A stretch of 6,939 bases of DNA from Bacilli bacterium (GCA_900772445.1 CAAHEL010000093.1:1-6939); one strand, 5' to 3'. Counted from the stretch's first letter, positions 1 to 5,897 are shown. The notes: a model not told the origin generated them from the sequence alone. Numbers and translations are program-made.

Positions 1-6
1 AGTTTT

Positions 7-197
7 ATTTTATAATTATACTAGAGGTGTGATATGAATAGTAATAAAGGTTTTACTTTAGTAGAATTACTAGCGGTATTAGTTATATTAATTGCTATAT
101 TAAGTATTGCTGTTCCTAGTGTTATATCTACAGTAGAAAGAAATAAACAAAAAGATTTAGAACAAAAGAAAAAAATAATTATTAGTGCTGCAGAAAC
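7..197 (+). repeat. Direct repeat, copy A (promoter plus 5' part of prepilin gene 1)
   Basis: This segment is nearly identical to 1705-1897. It covers the -10 box, the RBS and about the first 55 codons of the prepilin. The longest uninterrupted match seen is about 41 bases (71-111 against 1771-1811). The copies differ by scattered substitutions and a 2-base length difference just before the ATG. The pair most likely arose by duplication of the prepilin gene with its promoter. The two copies flank prepilin gene 2 and the type III toxin-antitoxin module. Confidence 0.85.
11..29 (+). promoter_or_regulatory. -10 box and RBS of prepilin gene 1 (promoter cut by window edge)
   Basis: TATAAT lies at 11-16 and an AGAGGTG ribosome binding site at 23-29, five bases before the ATG at 34. 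The -35 box would lie outside the window. The same segment, TATAATTATACTAGAGGTGT, is found upstream of prepilin gene 3 (1709-1728), where a full promoter can be seen. The untranslated leader would be very short, about 10-15 nt. Confidence 0.55.
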
Positions 198-420
198 ATT
201 TAATGCATTAAGTGAAAAATATTATTATAATAAATGGAATTTTTTCGAAGGAAAATGTGGATATGATGTTTATTTATTAATAGATTGTAATGTATTGTCA
301 GATAGTGAAGCAAAAGATAATAATGGTAATTATATCGAAGGTTGTGTTATGTATGATATATCAACTAAAAAATATATATTTAAAGATGAGTGCCCTAATA
401 TTTGTGAAAAGGAACGTTGA
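34..420 (+). CDS. Type IV prepilin-like protein 1
   Basis: This is a 128-residue protein with a class III prepilin signal: a short polar leader (MNSNKG), then F7, T8, L9, V10, E11 and a hydrophobic helix to about residue 30. Family knowledge says a prepilin peptidase would cut after G6 and that E11 (mature Glu5) is needed for assembly. A charged linker (about 35-47) follows, then a small globular domain with five cysteines (C75, C85, C104, C120, C124), ending in a CPNIC motif. Products of this kind are exported and assembled into type IV pili or competence-type pseudopili. No assembly ATPase, platform protein or peptidase is encoded in the window, so the exact machine is unknown. The start is fixed by AGAGGTG at 23-29. 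Residues 1-54 and about 86-123 closely match prepilin 3, while the middle differs. The stop is TGA, and prepilin 3 ends at an equivalent point, supporting a real stop. Confidence 0.9.
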   Translation: MNSNKGFTLVELLAVLVILIAILSIAVPSVISTVERNKQKDLEQKKKIIISAAETFNALSEKYYYNKWNFFEGKCGYDVYLLIDCNVLSDSEAKDNNGNYIEGCVMYDISTKKYIFKDECPNICEKER

Positions 421-433
421 ATAGAGGTGTAAT

Positions 434-826
434 ATGAAAAAATTAAATAACAAAGGATTGACTTTAGTAGAATTATTAGCGGTTTTAGCATTACTTATTA
501 TAATATTACTTATATCAGTTCCTACAATCAACTCAATCATCGAAAGAAACAAAAATGTTAAAGAACAAAAAAATCTAGAAATAATAAATACAGCAGTAGA
601 ATTATATATAACAGGTAATTATCTAGGAGAATCAGATAGTGATTTCAGAGAAGGCTATTGCACTATAAAATTTTCAGAATTAGTTGATGCTAGATTAGTA
701 GATGAAGATGTGCTTCCTGAGGGATTAAATGTAAATGATACTAGAATTATATATGATAAAAAATCAAAAATGTTTATGCCAACTTATGCTGATTACAATT
801 GCCGAAGAGCACCTTCACCAGTTTAA
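434..826 (+). CDS. Type IV prepilin-like protein 2
   Basis: This is a 130-residue protein that starts 13 bases after prepilin 1, with its own AGAGGTG site at 423-429, so the two are probably co-transcribed. The prepilin signal is present: leader MKKLNNKG, cleavage expected after G8, then L9-T-L-V-E13 and a hydrophobic helix to about residue 30. Position +1 is Leu instead of the usual Phe, which prepilin peptidases generally tolerate. The soluble part is unlike those of prepilins 1 and 3. It is richer in acidic residues, has only two cysteines (C76, C123) that could form one disulfide, and ends in RRAPSPV. It may be a minor pilin or pseudopilin partner of prepilin 1, but this is inferred from position and the shared signal. 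No clear terminator follows, so some transcription may continue into the antitoxin locus. Confidence 0.88.
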   Translation: MKKLNNKGLTLVELLAVLALLIIILLISVPTINSIIERNKNVKEQKNLEIINTAVELYITGNYLGESDSDFREGYCTIKFSELVDARLVDEDVLPEGLNVNDTRIIYDKKSKMFMPTYADYNCRRAPSPV

Positions 827-855
827 TAGAATTATATAATTATCACAAAATTTTA

Positions 856-884
856 TTGACATAAATGAAAAAATATTGTATATT
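856..884 (+). promoter_or_regulatory. Promoter of the ToxI-like antitoxin RNA
   Basis: TTGACA (856-861) is a perfect -35 box. It is followed by a 17-base spacer and TATATT (879-884), which matches the -10 consensus at five of six positions. The expected start of transcription is near 891, exactly at the first base of a hairpin. No open reading frame follows, and the downstream transcript runs through the 35-nt repeats to a terminator. Such a strong promoter fits an antitoxin RNA that must be made in excess over its toxin. Confidence 0.8.
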
Positions 885-937
885 TATATCACATAAGCAA
901 TTATGTTATATATATTCGTATATATACTATATAAAAA

Positions 938-1042
938 GCGGTGATTCCGACCAATAACAGGAACTTAAAAAAGCGGTGATTCCGACCGGTAACAGGAACT
1001 TAAAAAAGCGGTGATTCCGACCAATAACAGGAACTTAAAAAA
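938..1042 (+). repeat. Three 35-nt tandem repeats of the antitoxin RNA
   Basis: The units are 938-972, 973-1007 and 1008-1042, with a period of exactly 35. Copies 1 and 3 are identical. Copy 2 differs only at 988-989 (GG instead of AA). Each unit has a GC-richer core (GCGGTGATTCCGACC, then ACAGGAACTT) and ends in a run of six A. The unit is about 40% GC in much more AT-rich surroundings. In copy 1, GGT (940-942) can pair with ACC (950-952), and TTCC (945-948) with GGAA (960-963), giving an interleaved pseudoknot with an A-rich loop (953-959). The same pairs occur at +35 and +70. There are no spacers, so this is not a CRISPR array. Confidence 0.95.
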
Positions 1043-1044
1043 GT

Positions 1045-1080
1045 ATCAGAATCTAAAAAAGGTTCTGATTTTATTTTTTT
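1045..1080 (+). terminator. Rho-independent terminator between antitoxin RNA and toxN
   Basis: ATCAGAATC (1045-1053) pairs with GGTTCTGAT (1061-1069). This gives a 9-bp stem with one G-U pair and a TAAAAAA loop, followed by TTTTATTTTTTT (1069-1080). In type III systems a terminator at this position limits read-through into the toxin gene and keeps antitoxin RNA in excess. Confidence 0.9.
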
Positions 1081-1100
1081 ATTAAATTACATATTTGTTA

Positions 1101-1129
1101 TTGACTAAATATAATATATCTGTTATAAT
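1101..1129 (+). promoter_or_regulatory. Second promoter, directly upstream of toxN
   Basis: TTGACT (1101-1106) is followed by a 17-base spacer and TATAAT (1124-1129). TGT stands just before the -10 box, giving a TGnTATAAT extended -10. It lies downstream of the terminator, so it could transcribe toxN independently of the antitoxin RNA. The expected start is near 1136, leaving a leader of about 22 nt that carries the AGGAGG site. Confidence 0.65.
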
Positions 1130-1157
1130 TCTTATACAATTCAGGAGGTATTTATTT

Positions 1158-1682
1158 ATGAAAGAAGAGTTAAAAATAGTTAAAATCGATACAAAATATT
1201 GTAATTATTTAAGAAAATTTGATAGTAGAGTTCCATATAATTATGGTAAAAAAGCATTGAGGCCATTTGTCGGAGTTTTATTTAGAGTAGGAAACTTTAT
1301 GTATTTTGCACCATTATCTAGTCCTAAAGCAAAGCATTTAAATATGAAAGCAAAAATAGATTTTTTAAAAATTGATAATGGAAAATTAGGGGTTGTTAAT
1401 TTTAATAATATGTTGCCAGTTACAAAAACAAATATTACATTACTTGATTTAAATGGAGTACATAAAAAATCTGTAGAACAAAAGTATAATAAATTGTTAA
1501 AAGAACAATTGTATTGGTTAAATCGTAATAAGGAAAAATTATATAATAGAGCACAAAAATTATATGAAAAATATATAAATAAAACATTAAATATTAGTAT
1601 CAGAGAAAGATGCTGTGATTTCAAATTACTTGAAGAAAAATGCGGCCTATATAATCTTATATTAGAAAAAGTAAATACTTAA
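1158..1682 (+). CDS. toxN: Type III toxin-antitoxin endoribonuclease, ToxN/AbiQ family
   Basis: This 174-residue protein has the usual length of the family. ToxN/AbiQ toxins are RNases that cut cellular and phage RNA at A-rich sites. They are held inactive by their cognate repeat RNA and can block phage growth by abortive infection. Visible family hallmarks are an N-terminal KIVKIDTKYCNYLRKFDSRV stretch, a RPFVGVLF strand (35-42), the FAPLSSPK motif (50-57), DFLKIDNGKLGVVNFNNMLP (68-87), a helical KEQLYWLNRNK segment (115-125) and CCDFKLLEEKC near the C-terminus (152-162). In studied ToxN and AbiQ, the Ser and Lys of the (T/S)SPK motif are catalytic, which would be S55 and K57 here. The motif is intact, so the enzyme looks active. 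ATG 1158 is chosen because AGGAGG lies at 1143-1148; an in-frame ATG at 1095 has no such site and overlaps the promoter. The gene follows the repeat RNA and terminator, the classic order. No terminator is seen before prepilin gene 3. Confidence 0.93.
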   Translation: MKEELKIVKIDTKYCNYLRKFDSRVPYNYGKKALRPFVGVLFRVGNFMYFAPLSSPKAKHLNMKAKIDFLKIDNGKLGVVNFNNMLPVTKTNITLLDLNGVHKKSVEQKYNKLLKEQLYWLNRNKEKLYNRAQKLYEKYINKTLNISIRERCCDFKLLEEKCGLYNLILEKVNT

Positions 1683-1685
1683 CAA

Positions 1686-1714
1686 TTGCGTTTTTTTAAT
1701 TTCTATTTTATAAT
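1686..1714 (+). promoter_or_regulatory. Promoter of prepilin gene 3
   Basis: TATAAT (1709-1714) is an exact -10 box. It stands 17 bases after a weak -35, TTGCGT (1686-1691), which begins 4 bases after the toxN stop. The -10 box and the AGAGGTG site (1721-1727) are shared with prepilin gene 1. The TGCGT part of the -35 falls outside the duplicated segment. Confidence 0.55.
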
Positions 1715-1897
1715 TATACTAGAGGTGTATTGTATGAATAATAATAAAGGTTTTACTTTAGTAGAGTTATTAGCGGTATTAGTTATATTAATTGCTATAT
1801 TAAGTATTGCTATTCCTAGTATTACTTCATCAATTGAAAGAAATAAACAAAAAGATTTAGAGCAAAAGAAAAAAATAATTATTAGTGCTACAGAGAC
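1705..1897 (+). repeat. Direct repeat, copy B (promoter plus 5' part of prepilin gene 3)
   Basis: This is the partner of 7-197, in the same orientation about 1.7 kb away. Recombination between the two would delete prepilin gene 2 and the whole toxin-antitoxin module and leave one hybrid prepilin gene. Confidence 0.85.
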
Positions 1898-2114
1898 ACT
1901 AGTTAATTTACAACCTAATTCTTATTATGCTATTCAGTTAAAAAATGGTACTTGTGGTCTTAATGTTAATGCATTAATAGAAAGTAATGTTATATCTGAT
2001 AATGAAGCAAAAGATGTTGATGGTAATTATATCGAAGGATGTGTTATATATAATTCTACTAATAAGAAATATGAATTTAATGATGAATGTCCTAATTTAT
2101 GTCCTAATGAGTAA
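1734..2114 (+). CDS. Type IV prepilin-like protein 3 (paralogue of protein 1)
   Basis: This is a 126-residue prepilin. Cleavage is expected after G6 of MNNNKG; then come F7-T-L-V-E11 and a hydrophobic helix to about residue 30. Residues 1-54 differ from prepilin 1 at only a few sites, and the segment with GNYIEGCV (97-104) through the ECPNLC ending (118-123) is also close. The central stretch (about 55-80) is largely different. Four cysteines (C74, C103, C119, C123) match four of the five in prepilin 1, suggesting two conserved disulfides; the extra C85 of prepilin 1 is absent here. ATG 1734 is used because AGAGGTG lies at 1721-1727 and the prepilin leader begins there. A longer in-frame opening from 1686 would put a hydrophobic tail before the leader and overlap the promoter. 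It is probably an alternative or minor pilin subunit of the same machine, expressed from its own promoter. Confidence 0.9.
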   Translation: MNNNKGFTLVELLAVLVILIAILSIAIPSITSSIERNKQKDLEQKKKIIISATETLVNLQPNSYYAIQLKNGTCGLNVNALIESNVISDNEAKDVDGNYIEGCVIYNSTNKKYEFNDECPNLCPNE

Positions 2115-2142
2115 GAATAATTTAATTAATTAAAAATATAAT

Positions 2143-2173
2143 AATTCGAGACTAGACAGTTTTGAATTTTTTT
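2143..2173 (+). terminator. Rho-independent terminator after prepilin gene 3
   Basis: AATTCGAGACT (2143-2153) pairs with AGTTTTGAATT (2158-2168), forming an 11-bp stem with two G-U pairs and an AGAC loop. A run of seven T follows (2167-2173). It separates the prepilin/toxin-antitoxin region from the rel operon. Confidence 0.82.
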
Positions 2174-2193
2174 CTTTAAAATTACTAATAACC

Positions 2194-2222
2194 TTTAAAA
2201 ACAAAGCATTTTATTGTATAAT
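2194..2222 (+). promoter_or_regulatory. Promoter of the rel-dtd operon
   Basis: TATAAT (2217-2222) is an exact -10 box. Seventeen bases upstream stands a weak -35, TTTAAA (2194-2199). It lies between the terminator and the GAGGTG site (2234-2239) of rel. Confidence 0.55.
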
Positions 2223-2243
2223 ATACATTATGTGAGGTGAATT

Positions 2244-4400
2244 ATGAGTAAGAAAACAGAAAATATTACAATTGATGATTTAATTGAAAAAGTAAAAGTA
2301 TATAATAGTAATCCAAAAGACTTAGAACTTATAAGAAAAGCATATGATTATGCTGCAAAAAAACATTTCGGTCAAAAGAGAATTTCCGGAGATGATTATA
2401 TAACTCATCCACTAAATGTTGCTTTAATTCTTACTGATATTAATGCTGATGCTTATGCTATATCGGCAGCACTTTTACACGATACTATCGAAGACTCTGA
2501 TAGTACAAAAGAAGATATAGAAAAGAATTTTGGCAGTGTTATAGCATTACTTGTTGATGGTGTAACTAAAATTAATAGTTTGAATTTTAATAGTGATTCA
2601 GAACAAATGGCCGCAAATCATAGAAAAATTTTAGTAGGACTATCCGAAGATGTTAGAGTAATAATTATTAAACTTGCAGATAGACTTCATAATATGAGAA
2701 CTTTATATGTATTATCTGAAGAAAAACAAAAAAGAAAAGCAAAAGAAACTTTGGAAATATTAACTCCAATCGCTCATAGAATAGGGATATATAAAATAAA
2801 ATCAGAACTAGAAGATTTATCTTTAAGATATTTAAAACCAGATGCTTATTATGATGTTGTAGAAAAATTAAATATTAAAAAATCAGCAAGAGATGAAGCA
2901 GTAAATAAAATGTTAAATGAAGTATCAGAACTTTTAACAGAGCATAATATCGTTCACGAAATAAAAGGAAGAAGTAAGAGTATTTATAGTATTTATAATA
3001 AACTTAATAAAGGTAAAAAATTTGATGATATATATGATATTCTTGCTTTAAGAGTATTTGTTAATACCGAACAAGAATGTTACTTAGCCCTTGGTTTAAT
3101 ACATTCAAAATATAAACCAGTTCCTAAAAGATTTAAAGACTATATTGCTATGCCTAAAACTAATTTATATCAGTCATTACATACAACAGTATTTGGTATA
3201 GATGGTGAATTATTTGAAATTCAAATTAGAACTTATGAAATGGATAAAATTGCTGAATATGGTATTGCTTCCCATTGGTCTTACAAAGAAAATAAAGATG
3301 GTAGTATTAAAGATTCAATGGACCAAAAACTCCAAATCTTTAGAAGCATAATTGAATTAAATGATGAAAATGCTAGTAACGAAGAAGTTGTAGATAATAT
3401 TAAAAATGACTTACTTTCTAGTGATGTAATTTATGTATATACTCCGAAAGGAGATGTAATTGAACTACCTGAAGGTTCTACTCCAATAGATTTTGCTTAT
3501 AGAGTACATAGTCAAATCGGAGACACAGTAATTGGGGCAATAGTAAATGATAATATAGTACCACTTAATCACGTATTAAAAACTGGAGATATTATTAAAG
3601 TTAATACAAATAAAAATTCTAAACCTAGTAAAGATTGGTTAAATTTTGTTAAAACTAGTCAAGCAAGAAATAGAATTAAATCTTATTATTCAAAAAGAGA
3701 AAAAGATGATAATATAGATAGAGGATTAGAATTATTAGAAAAAGAAATAAGAAAAAATGACCTTAGTATAAGTGAAGTATTATCTAATAAGAATATTGAA
3801 AATGTTATTAATGAATTAAAATTAACTAATGAAAATGAGTTATATATTGGGATAGGTTCTGGAAAATTTACTGCTAATCAAATAATTAAAATGATTACTA
3901 AACCAGAAGTTCATAAAAAAGATATAGCCCAAAAAATAAATGAAACATCAATTAAAAAAGAAGATTCTAAAAATGATATTTTAGTCGAAGGTATCGGAGA
4001 AATAAAAGTAAGTTTAAGTAATTGTTGTAAACCAATTCCAGGAGATAATATTATTGGATATATTACTAAAGGTAGTGGTATAACCGTTCATCGAACTAAT
4101 TGTAAAAATATAATTGATGTTGATGAAAGATTAATTAATGTTAAATGGAATGATAAAGTAACTAAAAAGTATTTCACAGATATAATTGTATATACTAATA
4201 CTGATGATAATTTACTTGATATTATTGCTAAAGCAAGTACAAATAATATAATAATAGATAGTATATCTACAATTAATAAAAGTGAATATAAAGTATATAA
4301 TATGACTTTAGTATTAGAAAATACTGATAAATTAAATAAATATATAAAAGACTTACAAAATTTAAGTTTTATAATGAAAGTAGAAAGGTATATTAACTAA
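2244..4400 (+). CDS. rel: Bifunctional (p)ppGpp synthetase/hydrolase Rel (RelA/SpoT family)
   Basis: This is a full-length 718-residue long RSH enzyme. It makes (p)ppGpp from ATP and GDP/GTP on starved ribosomes and hydrolyses it when amino acids return. The HD hydrolase domain (about 30-180) has H55, HDTIED (79-84) and the LADRLHN motif with D146. The synthetase domain (about 235-350) has GRSKSIYS (242-249), the D265 region, RFKDY (296-300), YQSLH (309-313) and E325 in FEIQIRT. The RFKD form is the one found in bifunctional Rel/SpoT enzymes, as opposed to the EXDD form of synthetase-only RelA. Next come TGS (about 395-455, VYTPKGDVIELPEGSTPIDF), a helical linker, a zinc-finger type domain with C594, C595, H616 and C620, and a C-terminal ACT domain (about 643-716). 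All key residues of both active sites are present. The start is set by GAGGTG at 2234-2239. The gene overlaps dtd by one base, a pairing also known in Bacillus subtilis. Confidence 0.97.
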   Translation: MSKKTENITIDDLIEKVKVYNSNPKDLELIRKAYDYAAKKHFGQKRISGDDYITHPLNVALILTDINADAYAISAALLHDTIEDSDSTKEDIEKNFGSVIALLVDGVTKINSLNFNSDSEQMAANHRKILVGLSEDVRVIIIKLADRLHNMRTLYVLSEEKQKRKAKETLEILTPIAHRIGIYKIKSELEDLSLRYLKPDAYYDVVEKLNIKKSARDEAVNKMLNEVSELLTEHNIVHEIKGRSKSIYSIYNKLNKGKKFDDIYDILALRVFVNTEQECYLALGLIHSKYKPVPKRFKDYIAMPKTNLYQSLHTTVFGIDGELFEIQIRTYEMDKIAEYGIASHWSYKENKDGSIKDSMDQKLQIFRSIIELNDENASNEEVVDNIKNDLLSSDVIYVYTPKGDVIELPEGSTPIDFAYRVHSQIGDTVIGAIVNDNIVPLNHVLKTGDIIKVNTNKNSKPSKDWLNFVKTSQARNRIKSYYSKREKDDNIDRGLELLEKEIRKNDLSISEVLSNKNIENVINELKLTNENELYIGIGSGKFTANQIIKMITKPEVHKKDIAQKINETSIKKEDSKNDILVEGIGEIKVSLSNCCKPIPGDNIIGYITKGSGITVHRTNCKNIIDVDERLINVKWNDKVTKKYFTDIIVYTNTDDNLLDIIAKASTNNIIIDSISTINKSEYKVYNMTLVLENTDKLNKYIKDLQNLSFIMKVERYIN

Positions 4401-4849
4401 TGAGAGTAATAGTACAAAGATGTGATAGAGCAAAAGTATCTGTAGAAGGTACAATAGTAGGGTCTATTGATAAAGGATTAATGTTACTAGTAGGTTTTAC
4501 TCATAATGATTCATCAAAAGAAATAGATTATATGGTAAATAAAGTATTAAATTTAAGAATATTTGATGATGAAAATGGTATAATGAATAAAAGTTTAAAA
4601 GATATTAATGGTAGTATTTTATCTATTAGTCAATTTACTTTATATGGAGATGCTACTAAAGGAAATAGACCAAGTTATATTAAAGCATTAAATGGTAATG
4701 AAGCAATAAAACTATATGATGAATTTAATAATAAACTTAAAAATTATGTTAAAGTAGAAACAGGTAAATTTGGTTCAAATATGAAAGTTGATTTTATAAA
4801 TGATGGACCAACAACAATAATTTTAGAAAAGGGTGGTAATAATGAATAA
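4400..4849 (+). CDS. dtd: D-aminoacyl-tRNA deacylase
   Basis: This 149-residue protein matches the usual length of the DTD1 family. It removes D-amino acids, and glycine mischarged on tRNA-Ala, from tRNAs in the cytoplasm. It opens with the typical MRVIVQRCDRAKVSVEG strand, has the SQFTLYGD motif (77-84) with T80, and carries the Gly-cisPro motif G136-P137 in NDGPTTIILE. In the family these two motifs build the active site across the dimer interface. The ATG shares its A with the rel stop codon (TAATG), so translation is probably coupled. The gene fits a translation-quality role beside the stringent-response enzyme. Confidence 0.95.
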   Translation: MRVIVQRCDRAKVSVEGTIVGSIDKGLMLLVGFTHNDSSKEIDYMVNKVLNLRIFDDENGIMNKSLKDINGSILSISQFTLYGDATKGNRPSYIKALNGNEAIKLYDEFNNKLKNYVKVETGKFGSNMKVDFINDGPTTIILEKGGNNE

Positions 4850-5897
4850 ATCAAGAGTAAACTATCAATTATTAAATTTATTAATAATTGTAGCAATTGT
4901 ATGTTTAATTTATCTAATTAGAAATTTATGGATAGGTATAGTAGTAAAAATACTTGATATTTGTTTTCCATTTCTAATAGCATTTGCTGTTGCTTATGCC
5001 TTATATCCATTAGTAAAAAAATTAAGAAATGCTGGATTACCTAAATGGTTATCTATTGCTATTGTTTGTTTACTCGGATTAGGTTTTCTGGCAACAATAG
5101 TAATATTAATTGTACCAATGCTATACGACCAAACATTATTATTCTTAAGTAATATTTCAGTATTTATTTCTGATATATCAGAAAAATATAAATTAAATTT
5201 AGGACCACTTCAAACATCAATTTCTGAAATATCATCTGATATTATAAAAAATATAGGTAGTTATATATCTAATGGAGCAGTTAATATAGTAAACTCTTCA
5301 ATTAATGTTATAACTAATTTAGTTATTATCTTATTTTCAGCAGTATATTTCTTAATAGACATGGAAAGAATAAGAAACTTTGTTAAGAAAAAAACTAAAG
5401 GTAAAAAGAATAAATTCTATAATTATTTAAAACAATTAGATATAGAATTAGGTAATTATTGTATAGGTTTAGGAAGAAATATTTTAGTACAATTATTTGA
5501 ATATACCTTTGTATTCTTTATAATAGGTCATCCTAACTATTTAGTATTAGGTATTCTTGCATCATTTACAACAATTATTCCATATTTTGGAGCATTTATT
5601 GTTGATATACTTGCATTACTAATTGCAAGTGTAGTAAGTACCAAATTATTTATTCTAACATTAATAGTATTACTAATATGCCCTCAAATAGATGGATATA
5701 TAATTAGTCCAAAAATCTATGGTAAAACTAATCAAATTCATCCATTAGTAAGTATATTTGCCGTATTTGCAGGAGGTATTCTTGGAGGATTCTGGGGTAT
5801 AGTAATATCTTTACCAGTAGCAATAATGATTATAGCAACATTTAAATTTTTCTTACCAGATATTAGTAATAAACTAGGAGAAATTAAAAATAAATAG
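4842..5897 (+). CDS. AI-2E family transporter (membrane permease-like protein)
   Basis: This is a 351-residue polytopic membrane protein of the AI-2E transporter family (PF01594). Two hydrophobic segments lie near the N-terminus (about 10-28 and 35-57), a third at about 69-92, then an extracytoplasmic-looking helical stretch (95-150), another segment at 153-172, a basic cytoplasmic loop (176-192, rich in Lys) and a C-terminal membrane block (about 213-336). Family marks are IPYFGAF (246-252), the PQIDGYIISPKIYG stretch (281-294), IHP (299-301) and AGGILGGFWGIVISLPVA (310-327). Members have been linked to autoinducer-2 export or Na+/H+ antiport, but many are of unknown substrate, and nothing here indicates one. 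ATG 4842 is preferred over a GTG at 4833, because AAGGGTGG at 4828-4835 then serves as the RBS. The gene overlaps dtd by 8 bases and is the last of the operon. Confidence 0.9.
   Translation: MNKSRVNYQLLNLLIIVAIVCLIYLIRNLWIGIVVKILDICFPFLIAFAVAYALYPLVKKLRNAGLPKWLSIAIVCLLGLGFLATIVILIVPMLYDQTLLFLSNISVFISDISEKYKLNLGPLQTSISEISSDIIKNIGSYISNGAVNIVNSSINVITNLVIILFSAVYFLIDMERIRNFVKKKTKGKKNKFYNYLKQLDIELGNYCIGLGRNILVQLFEYTFVFFIIGHPNYLVLGILASFTTIIPYFGAFIVDILALLIASVVSTKLFILTLIVLLICPQIDGYIISPKIYGKTNQIHPLVSIFAVFAGGILGGFWGIVISLPVAIMIIATFKFFLPDISNKLGEIKNK

Larger units (their letters stand above)
891..1080 (+). ncRNA. toxI: ToxI/antiQ-like type III antitoxin RNA
   Basis: This is a predicted noncoding transcript of about 190 nt, bounded by a consensus promoter and a Rho-independent terminator. 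Its 5' leader holds two adjacent hairpins: ACATAA-GCAA-TTATGT (891-906, GNRA tetraloop) and an 8-bp TA stem closed by TTCG (907-926, UUCG tetraloop). Three 35-nt tandem repeats follow (938-1042), then the terminator. Each repeat can form an H-type pseudoknot. The layout of short RNA repeats, terminator and ToxN/AbiQ gene is that of type III toxin-antitoxin loci, in which the toxin cuts the precursor into single repeat units that bind and block it. Processing probably falls in the A-rich junctions between units, by analogy with family members that cut at A-rich sites. The identification rests on the repeat architecture and on the toxin gene just downstream. The exact ends and processing are inferred. 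Confidence 0.87.

Noticed and set aside
418..420. TGA read as Trp (mycoplasma code) at the end of prepilin 1
   Set aside because: The extension would be only four codons, the paralogue ends at the same place, and Trp is coded by TGG throughout the large genes.
361..552. Reverse-strand open frame across the prepilin 1/2 junction
   Set aside because: It lies antisense to two well-supported genes, shows no RBS or family features, and is expected by chance in AT-rich DNA.
830..841. AATTATATAATT palindrome after prepilin 2 as a terminator
   Set aside because: It is a pure AT palindrome with no loop and no U-tract; it is likely chance in this composition.
976..1013. Short peptide readable from GTG inside the repeats
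   Set aside because: The 35-base period shifts the frame in every unit, stops come quickly and no ribosome binding site precedes it.
938..1042. Repeat array as a CRISPR
   Set aside because: Units abut directly with no unique spacers, and no cas gene is present. The promoter, terminator and ToxN gene explain it.
938..1042. Repeat unit as a small riboswitch (preQ1-like pseudoknot) or CsrA decoy (ACAGGA motif)
   Set aside because: A riboswitch would not be repeated three times before a complete terminator and a TA toxin. The GGA motif is explained by the pseudoknot stem, and nothing links it to CsrA.
1095..1157. Longer N-terminus for toxN from ATG 1095
   Set aside because: It would overlap the second promoter and lacks an RBS. 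AGGAGG sits correctly before ATG 1158, where family similarity begins.
1241..1624. Reverse-strand open frame inside toxN
   Set aside because: It is antisense to a recognised toxin gene, with no RBS or recognisable product.
1686..1733. Longer N-terminus for prepilin 3 from ATG 1686
   Set aside because: It overlaps the promoter and would put hydrophobic residues before the prepilin leader. The paralogue starts at the position equal to 1734.
4833..4841. GTG start for the AI-2E family gene
   Set aside because: ATG 4842 has the better-spaced GGGTGG site, and the extra three residues show no family support.
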